Assembly (NCBI RefSeq): GCF_027744825.2
Contig: NC_071335.1
Coordinates: 14,025,501-14,089,500 of the forward strand
DNA from: Synchiropus splendidus
Lineage: Eukaryota; Chordata; Actinopteri; Syngnathiformes; Callionymidae
Direction of reading: 5' to 3'
Length of the DNA stretch: 64,000 nt
Numbering within the stretch: position 1 is the stretch's first letter; every line of letters starts with the position of its first letter. Both the position numbers and the translations under genes were made by a program. The notes below the pieces were generated by a model that worked only from the letters and a program-made list of their open reading frames with translations, did no database searches and was not told the origin of the DNA. Shown piece after piece: positions 55,501-64,000 of this stretch.

Positions 55501-56900
55501 TGCAAATAGTAGTAATAGTTGTTGCAATCTAGTTCAACTCTGCAGCTTTTCTGGTTCTCTTCGGTGTTCAAGTATTGTTTCTCAGTTTCGCTCTCAGCTA
55601 CATGATAAATAAGGGCTTTGAAAGAGCTTGTGTGACAACACTGGCCACATTTTACGTTACACTTTTGTTTGTTGCTTGTCATTACATACTTAACCTTTAT
55701 AAGAAGCAGCGATGTATGTGGTGCAAACTTTGCTGTCTTGCCATTGAAAACTTCTTGAATGATTAAAAAGGCAAACTCTCTTTCGTAGAACTGCTGAATG
55801 CTGCTATACTATTGCTGCAATCTGTTTCACAGTTTGATGTGAATCCTGGTCGGGGTAGTAGCAAGCAATCCCAGCAGGGATTTCTGTCCGTGTTCCAGCT
55901 GTTTCACTGATTACACTTTGAATTCATGTGGGCAGACGACGGCCCGAGTGAAGGCTGGGTTTAAAGTCATGTATTTTGTCTCGGTTTTTGTCTTGTATCT
56001 TGCCGTCTATATCAGAAAAAAAGGAATACACAAATGGGATTATGTTTATTCACTCACCTCCAAATCACAACTTCCAAATTCTGTGGTTGCGTTATTAATG
56101 TAACAAGGCAACCAGGTGCCTTATGATGAGGGAAATCATTTCGTTGTTACTCTCATTTCTGTTTCCCTATTTTTCAAAGTTGTTTCTCGCAGGAATATTC
56201 TTGAGACAAAACATTTATAGTACTTTCTGTTCTGGTGCAGATGTCATTAGTTCTATTCTCTCACAGAACCAATAAAGTTTGGGGTAGGTTTATTGAATTA
56301 TCACACAAACCACTGTAAGGTATTCACTACTGCGCAGGACTATCATTGGGGCCCATTTAAAATGTTGAGAATTGGCCCTGGAACTGTGAACAGATGGCAG
56401 CTGCCTTGGAACAAGGATATGGAGATCAATAAATGTGGCTTTCAAAGCCGCTGGAATGTTCCAAGACACTTAAAGTGATTGCTTAAGAAGAAAACAGCTT
56501 ATGCTAATTTCACAAAATTGGCCTGCTGTTCTCCCATGACAACAGTGGATGGGCTGGAGCGACTGTTTAGATTTTTGTTTCCTTCAAATAAATCACTTGT
56601 GGCTTAGTTTTTAGGAAAATTAACGTTTTGTGAAATGACAGTGAATTTACTATTGTAAACCATTTTTATTGGCACATTGAGGTGGTGGAAAATCCAAGTC
56701 AAGTCAATCCAAGTATAAATTATATACTCCAGCACAACTCCCTATTTCATTCAAATGGATGAAAAGTCAGCAATTTAAGCTGGAAATGTTCAGTCTGTGA
56801 AATAAAGTTTTGCGGTTGTGTTGAGGTAGAAGGTGGCATAACACAGTTTGCTACATGGTGTGACCAGTGTTTGTGTCGAGGTGCCCTTGAGCAAGACTGT

Positions 56901-57031
<131 letters not shown>

Positions 57032-60000
57032 ACTTACTTCGGTTTCTATAAAAGGGAATGTGTTCTTAGAGGAACTAACTTGGAGCCACTTTCTTTATTA
57101 ATCATGGTCTATGAGAACAGTCTTATCTCTTCCCTTTTAATATGTTTGGTTCACATTTTTATGGTTCACATTTTTGTCAGCTGGATGCTGATCATGTTTT
57201 GATGTGAGGAGCAGTGTTGCATGTTACCAAATGGAAGCTTGACAGTCACTGTTGTTTGAATGAATTAGTCACAGAACTTGTTGTTCCATTTTTTGTGAAT
57301 GGGGCCACCTGTTGCTGTGTTATTTGCTCTCTGGATTTAAGGAAGCTTACTAGGATTCATGGGAGTCATTTGAACAGCAACAATCCCTTCCTCCACTTCT
57401 GGATCAATTTACATCGACTGAATGGCAGCGTTTATATGTAGCAAGCAATTGTAGCTATACTGCGATTGACTGTTGAAGTGTTTTGTAACTTTCTGTTCCT
57501 CATCTTGGTTGATTTGGTTGATCAGTTTACCGGCTTGCCAGCATTTCATCACCAGCTGGTAATCTAGAGAAATCCCCAGAGGCCCAGATTCTACCGACCG
57601 TGGCTGTCCTCATTGATCGGTGGCAGTGGTTTATATGTCTGTGGATCCATAGTGACAGGATGGATCAAAATGACCTTTAATTAATATGATTCATCCAGTA
57701 ATATTGAAAGGCTTGTGCAGACCTAAGAGAAGGGGGTCAATCAATGTGAGGGATATGTTGTCATTCCTTTATTAACAAGACCCAGGAGTCAGATTTGAAA
57801 AGAAAAAGAGACCATGCTATGCTACAATTGCGTGTTGGAAAGTGGAAATGGAAAGTGAATTCTTTGTTGAGAACGTTTAGATGGTCAAAAGCTTTGTGTA
57901 TAAATGTCAACATACTGTACTTTTGTGTACTTACAGACTGAATGACCATCATATGTAAGTTCACAACTATTGTAACTCTCGTTTGGTTGACATGACGAAT
58001 CAGACAAAACAGTGTATACATGAGGTAACAAGTGAGGAATCGGCTTGTAAAACAATGGCATGATTGATTGTGTTACTTCTGATCCATTGAACACACCAAT
58101 ATTGTCATTTAAGCCATATGCTATTCAATGGATGCAGTTTAAAAACGCTCCGTAAAATTCCTCTCCCTCTTACCCATCTTGGCTTCTTAGGAGAGAAGTA
58201 GAGGTGGGATTCCATTTAACAAAATATTCTTGTGCTTCTCTCTTGCAGGTGTTTAAATGTTTAGTCCATCGGCACAATCTCTTCTAGACTCTGTCATCGT
58301 GGATGCTTTGGTTCTGAGATGACATTGTATAATGTTGTGCACTAGGAATTGGTGCTCCAAATATGTTCCCCATGAAAGAAAGTTTGTATGCGATTAATCT
58401 GTTATTTAGACCAAGGGTGTAGGTGATATGTCAGAAAATACTTTGTGTTTAAAAAAAAAAGGTAACAATTTCAATTTTGCATATATTTTGACACTAGTTT
58501 GCAAATTTCTGCTACCACAGTTTGCTACCCTGGAAAACAATGCCAACTTTATCTGGCTTGTATTGAGTTAAGGTTTGCATGCAGTTACTGATTTACCAAC
58601 TTTTGCCACATTTTAGTTTAGTTTTAGGAGTTACCAGACAGATCTTTAGCATTTATTATCTCTGTTTCATAAGGGTAATAATCCTTTTAAATGTTCACCT
58701 TTTAGAGCGCTTTTATTTGGAGCAACATTTCGTTTTAAGCCAACTATTAAACAATGGGGTGCATCTTGATTCTCCACCAGTGTCAATGAAGGCTTGCAGT
58801 GAAACATCATGTTCGCCCATAACTCTGTTAGCTCTGCATTGCAGACAGTCTTTGGCATCGCCGGTCAGACAGGGAAGTCATTCTGCCGTGACGGCGTGTG
58901 GACAATTAGGAGCACATCAGGTTTAAAAACAACTGTAAGTTGCGCTTCTGACCGGCTTGTTTGCTGCGGCTATGTGTATTATGTATTATGCTTTGAGTTG
59001 GTTATTACTTGAATAAACATACTTTATGCTAAGACGCTTACTTACTTACGTCTCTAATCCTGGCCGCACCACTTCACAGCACTTTTCTTTATGTCATTAA
59101 AACTGTGCCAGATTGCGCACATCTGGCCAGATAAAGTATTAAATTCTATAGGCTCCCCCGCATTGGTATGATGTTTGAAAGCTTATGTTATTCTTTATTG
59201 GCTATTTTGCAGTATTGCTCTGCTTCATTGCGACATCAAGTAGAGCTGGACACAGCGGCTGACCTACAAACCTAAATGCACATACATGTGGATGGGTTTT
59301 AAGTTGTTCTGCCACTGAGGCTGGAATGTAAACATCTGTTGTGGAAGGCACTCCATTGTGGCTTTAGCTGTGCATAGCACTTGGTTGGTTTGTTTAAACA
59401 AAGTTCATGGTGCAGCCTCTGCATGTATACCTGTGCAATAAATGACATAACAGACTTGATTCAAAGAGGATGTTTGTGGCTTGGTGACTTTGTGTCTCAC
59501 AGTTAGTATGTTCTGTTAGATAGTTCTTTTAGACTTTATAAACTGTATTGTTGGCTGTAATGAGTGTGGACGATTGTTTTTTTTTTTTTAATTTCGATAT
59601 GTATATTGTTCACTCTGTCACAGACCCAAAGACAACACTTAATTTGATAACTTCAGCTAATGGCTCAGCAAAGCAGATACAGCAATCTAGTCTCAGATTT
59701 CATAAGCATCCTAATCCTAAAAGAGAATCCGGTTGGCTAGGAAATTGATTAGACAAAAAAAACAAAACCCTCCCTTTGTCTGCTAAAATGCTTCTTGCGC
59801 TAATTGGAAGCACAGGAACAATCGTGGGGTGTTGACCGTGTGCCAACAAACCCCATTGATGAAAACCCTTTACGGAACATTTTCACAGGTCATCAAATTA
59901 TCCTGGATTAAGTGATTTCACGCTCCGGCTTCTTTTCACTGGCTTGAATTGAGAAGCTCGTTGTGGAGATTTTGGGTGCTCAGAGTTCACAGACCTATTA

Positions 60001-60263
60001 AATGTACCAGAATAACCCAGGTGCGATTTGGAACGTGGAACAAATATTTCAATTTTGGGAGCGATCCCTGTTTGGATCCAGGTTTTTTTTTTTTAAGGCT
60101 ACTTTGTCATTGGGAGATTGTGTTGGCGGTGGACTGAAGCTGCTCGGCCGAGGTTTTTTGAGTTGAAACTTGTTTTATTGACAAACATTATCCATGAATA
60201 CAGCAGTATTTTATAATAAAGTCAGTCAGTCATTAAGTACAATAACAAATTAGAGGTCGTTCT

Positions 60264-60298
60264 AACAAAACAACACAGCAGCTAAAATAAAGTGTCCT
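60264..60298 (+). repeat. 35-bp third partial copy of the duplicated block
   Basis: AACAAAACAACACAGCAGCT followed by AAAATAAAGTGTCCT; 34 of 35 bases match 62991-63025. It lies about 580 bp before copy 1 of the direct repeat. Confidence 0.8.
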
Positions 60299-60841
60299 GA
60301 GTTGTCTCTCTGGCTCCGCGTCTTATATGTTCGGCTCAGGTGCTGCAGTACTTGGTCCTCAACGACAGATTAAGGCGGGTTGGCTCATACCATAGAGTCC
60401 ATGAGTTTCATCGTTGTAGCTTTGCTCACTCCTCATTAGAACCACAGCACTGCAGACGGTCTGAAACGCTCTGAAACGCAATCATTGCGCAATAAATGAA
60501 CTAGGTGTTTTGTACGTTTTTTTGTCACAGCAGTACAGGGTACTACTTACAAACCAGCGTGGCGCACCACCACCGTTTCAAAAATATCCTGATGGGGAAG
60601 AAAATGTAGTAAAGTTAGTTAAACAAAAAATACAATGTGTGTACCTGAACTTTGGATAAACTGCTTCGAACAAACTTACAAAAACAAACAAAAAAATGAA
60701 ATAAAGTTCATGGTGCCTCATTTGGATAGCGTTTTAGATTGCATGTCTGGATTACACTTTGTGGGATTAGTGTGGGCTGTTTAAAAGAGCTGCCTTTTAT
60801 GTCTAACTTTTTCATTTTTTAGTTGAAAAAGCAAAGTTTTC

Positions 60842-61232
60842 CTTTTTTCACACATTCGAGTGCACTTTTAAATTGATCTACTTAAACACCATTAATCATA
60901 AGGGGACTCTTTTTTTACTTACTTATCATATGTCACTTAAAAGCAAAATATTAATTATCTCAAACATTTTAGCACACTTCTTTAACGTTTTAGTACCACA
61001 GCTTTCTTTTGTCATGTCTGATCCTGAAGTCACCATTGGAGCTAAAACTGTAGCTCTTGATCTTGTTTCAAAAACATGAGTTATTACAGTACATTATTAG
61101 TTTACACATTATAGGTGTTTGAATCTTTATCATGCCTCAGTGGTTCATGCCAAGACTGAATGTTGTTTCATTATATATGACATTCTTTCATCTTTTACTG
61201 CTTACTTATGACTAACTTATTCCCTAATGGGG
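60842..61232 (+). repeat. ~390-bp diverged direct repeat, copy 1
   Basis: Aligns over its whole length with 62792-63190. Shared landmarks in order: CACACATTC, CATTAATCATAAGG, ACCACAGCTTTCTTTTGTC, GTCACCATTGGA, TTTCAAAAACATGAGTTATT, CATGCCTCAGTGGTTCATGC, CTTTCATCTTTTACTGCTTA and TATTCCCTAATGGGG. No protein coding seen. Confidence 0.85.
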
Positions 61233-61557
61233 AATGGACATAGTTGGTTGCTGGAGTGTATTCTGAAGATGTATTCCCCCAAATAAAGATAATGAATTTG
61301 GTATGTGGGTCATGAGTGGAGTGGAAATGTCATCAAACAATTGGTGGTCATTCAGAAGAAGCACTGTCGACTACGTTTTGCCAACTTCCCAGGAACATAG
61401 TTGATAGAAATGGCTTTGCTCTGGACTGAATATAAGTTTCTTTGACAGCTCACTGTAACATAAATGGCGTGTTCAATTCTATTGGTGAAGATTCTAGTTG
61501 GTTTTGTTTGTTCCATTTAACTGGAATGTAATGTAAAGTTCAGTGTCATATGACGTG

Positions 61558-62230
61558 TATTGATGAAGGGGATATACACTGACTGGTCGCCTTTACCTTT
61601 GGCTGCTGCCTACAGTAGCAGTGGCATACATTTCTGCATCTATTTTCAGTGTTGCATTTGTACCAAGATATCGTATTGATGAAGGGAGAGTCTGACGACA
61701 TTGCAAAGCCTTCTTCAACACATCCCCAAAATTCTCAATAGGATTAAGATGTGGACTCTCTGAGGGCCATCCAAGAGTGAAAATGATGCCTCATGATGCC
61801 TCTTTCAACAACTTGGGCCTGATGAATCGTGTCACAGCCATCTAAGAGTGTTGCTGTGCCATCATGGAAGAAATAAAATCCACTGGTGGAATTAACTGGT
61901 CCGTTGTATTCATGTTGCTGATTTCCGGATACATGATGTTGCTGGAGCTTCATCCTAACACAGAAGGAGACTTGTTGCCTGTTTGATTCGTTCAATCCGG
62001 GTGGCAACTTTTTCTTTTGTTCTGTAGCAAAATAAAGGGTCAACACACCAATAGATTAGAATAAAGTGATGACCAAAAGAGTTTCTCGTGATGACGTACC
62101 TGTGCACTTTCTGTCAACCACGAATGCAACTAAAAGGAGACGACGGGGAAGACCTAGCGCCAGATGGCGATGATACATCTCTGGCTCTAAAGTGGTCAGC
62201 TGAAGGTCAGTTTGGGAATCCCTGATGGAA
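61558..62230. mobile_element. probable Tc1-like transposon relic
   Basis: Starts with ATATACACTGACTGGTCGCC, like the terminal repeat of a Tc1-like family common in fish. Around 61720-61775, CACATCCCCAAAATTCTCAA followed by TAGGATTAAGATGTGGACTC and GAGGGCCATCC are degenerate matches to internal parts of that family. The transposase frame is gone. The right end is not clear. Confidence 0.45.
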
Positions 62231-62419
62231 CGGTACTTCCCTGTGACCCTGCAGCAGATTAGTGGGTTGACATAACTGTTTAATATTGTAAAAACATCTG
62301 ACTTTGCACGTTAGCGGCAGAGGCTACAAATCATTTACTTGATGTCCCTCTTTAATCCAATGACCTGAACAGACATTGTGATTGTTTATCACAGCAGATA
62401 CTTTCAATATATTCTAAAG

Positions 62420-62720
62420 GACACGTAACAAATAAGGTGCTCTTGCCAAGGTAGACCCCACTTCGGGGAGGGATAAGCACGCTATTAATACAGCGAGTAC
62501 CGGGTTAATCCACGAAGAGGCACAGCTCTGGACATTACCAAGGATTAGCGAGGGATATTACGGCCTGAATCCATTAGAAGTGAATTAAATCAGTCCATGA
62601 TGGTTCGCCAACTTACAGAGGCTCTGTAATCTGAGTTTAATTGCCAAGAGTTTTGTTCTTTTAATGGAATTAACTAATGGAAGAACCCTTCAAGGGCTGG
62701 TACCGGATGTAAAATTGCAG
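62420..62720. other. candidate conserved non-coding block
   Basis: A stretch of high-complexity sequence in A+T-rich surroundings, without homopolymers and with balanced base composition (for example CAGCGAGTACCGGGTTAATC at 62502-62521 and CTCTGTAATCTGAGTTTAAT at 62622-62641). It looks like the conserved intronic enhancers of vertebrate genes, but conservation cannot be shown from one genome. Confidence 0.25.
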
Positions 62721-62791
62721 AAAATGGAAGTGATAAGTGCAGATGCAGAACACTGGGCTTCAGAAGCAACAGTAACACAGTTAAGTGATTT

Positions 62792-63190
62792 TTTTTTCAC
62801 ACATTCAAGTACACATTTAAATTGATGTACTAAAATGCCATTAATCATAAGGCGACTCTTTTTTTTACTTACCCGTCAGGTGTCATTTAAAAACAAAATA
62901 TGAGTTATTTCAAACCTTTTAACACACTTTTTTTCACGTTGTAATACCACAGCTTTCTTTTGTCGTGCCTGATCCTGATGTCACCATTGGAACAAAACAA
63001 CACAGCAGCTAAAATAACGTGTCCTAAAACTGTAGTTTTGTTTCAAAAACATGAGTTATTACAGTAAGATTATTACTTTATACAGTATACATGTTTGAAT
63101 CCTCATCATGCCTCAGTGGTTCATGCCAAGTGTCGGAACGTTCTTTCATCTTTTACTGCTTACTTATGACTTACTTATTCCCTAATGGGG
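62792..63190 (+). repeat. ~390-bp diverged direct repeat, copy 2
   Basis: Second copy of 60842-61232, 1.95 kb downstream. It holds 30-odd extra bases (62991-63025, AACAAAACAACACAGCAGCT then AAAATAACGTGTCCT) between the GTCACCATTGG and AAAACTGTAG landmarks. The same 35-mer with one mismatch occurs alone at 60264-60298. Confidence 0.85.
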
Positions 63191-64000
63191 TTTGTGGTGA
63201 CCAGGATCCCAGGTATTGGGCAGAGAGATGGGGGACGCCGACCTTTTGCAACCTTCTTTCTGAGTGGCGAGGGCGCTAGCCACTTCCCCACAGTGCAGCC
63301 CTTTTCAGACCCTTGTGCTGATAATTCCCAAAGCTATTTTAGATAAAGAAAAAGAGCTTTTTAGTCTTGTTTACCTGACGTTTGCTGTCTACACCTTGTA
63401 CCCTCAAGCGGACAGTTGTCATGATACTGTAGTGATTGTCTTGTGATGTTAAGTTTTGTCATGTAATGTCATGTAAAGTGTTTGAATTCCTCATCTGATA
63501 TAGAACATGGAGCCACGAGAATGTTGGAGGCACCAGGAAAGGGAGGATGCAGAGCTTGAGGTGGAGGAGGCTGACTAGCTGTGGTGAAGTCTGATGGGAA
63601 ATGCTAAAAGAATGCCGCTGGGCTGAAAAGGAAATTACCTTCATATTGATCAGGTTTTAATTGAATCATGAGGCAGTCAATACAAGTCTAGTTGTCAGCA
63701 TTCATCATGGATGCTTGGAGAACTGGACAGAATTAGGCTGTAGTTTAAACACAGGCTTTTTGTTGTAGAATACTTCCAGGAGAAAAGTTATTCCTGGCTA
63801 GATGTTAGATAACAAGGACACCTCTTGCATTGATTTTCCTTCCTTTTGGTTTGCAATTGACAAACCACTACACACTACAGTTTCCTAGCAAAAGCATGGC
63901 TTATGAAAACCTTTGCTTCGGTTTAAACCTCATTTTAGCTGCTGCATTTCACATGGCTTTGTTCAATTGTAACCGAGAGAATTATCCTCAGAGACTGCAT

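Overview
This is a eukaryotic, teleost-type genome segment. Every gene in it is split by short GT-AG introns, the proteins are vertebrate-specific orthologues, and the interspersed repeats (Rex3/RTE-like LINE, Tc1-like relics, L2/Jockey-type LINE tail, long TG microsatellite) are those typical of ray-finned fish. No prokaryotic feature, CRISPR array or operon is present. The species cannot be named from sequence alone.

Layout. (1) 1-22772, minus strand: bptf, the large NURF chromatin-remodelling subunit. I could place 34 coding exons whose lengths add up to 2737 codons plus one base with every splice phase matching; the last part of the bromodomain lies off the left edge. (2) 22773-25014: bptf 5' flank/promoter, one solitary plus-strand tRNA-Ser(AGA), and an internally deleted Tc1-like transposon relic. 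(3) 25015-31272, minus: nol11, 18 coding exons, 727 residues, complete. (4) 31273-41702, minus: two tandem head-to-tail apolipoprotein H (beta-2-glycoprotein I) genes, each 8 coding exons, 357 and 356 residues, separated by an intergenic stretch that holds a 5'-truncated LINE (36171-38037) with a perfect 10-bp target-site duplication. (5) 41703-44210: intergenic, with a LINE 3' fragment, microsatellites and the prkca upstream region. (6) 44211-64000, plus: the first two coding exons of prkca (protein kinase C alpha) and two large introns, the second running off the right edge.

The genes do not form a functional pathway together: bptf reads H3K4me3 and recruits ISWI, nol11 acts in nucleolar rRNA synthesis and processing, the apoh genes encode secreted plasma CCP-domain proteins, and prkca encodes a lipid-regulated kinase. 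The gene set matches human 17q24, where NOL11-BPTF and APOH-PRKCA are neighbouring pairs in one band.

I found no clearly new biological system. The most interesting observations are the diverged tandem apoh pair, the internally duplicated PHD exon of bptf (an in-frame skippable unit), a ~390-bp diverged direct duplication in the prkca intron, an unexplained short ORF with a perfect hairpin inside a nol11 intron, and candidate conserved non-coding blocks in the prkca intron.
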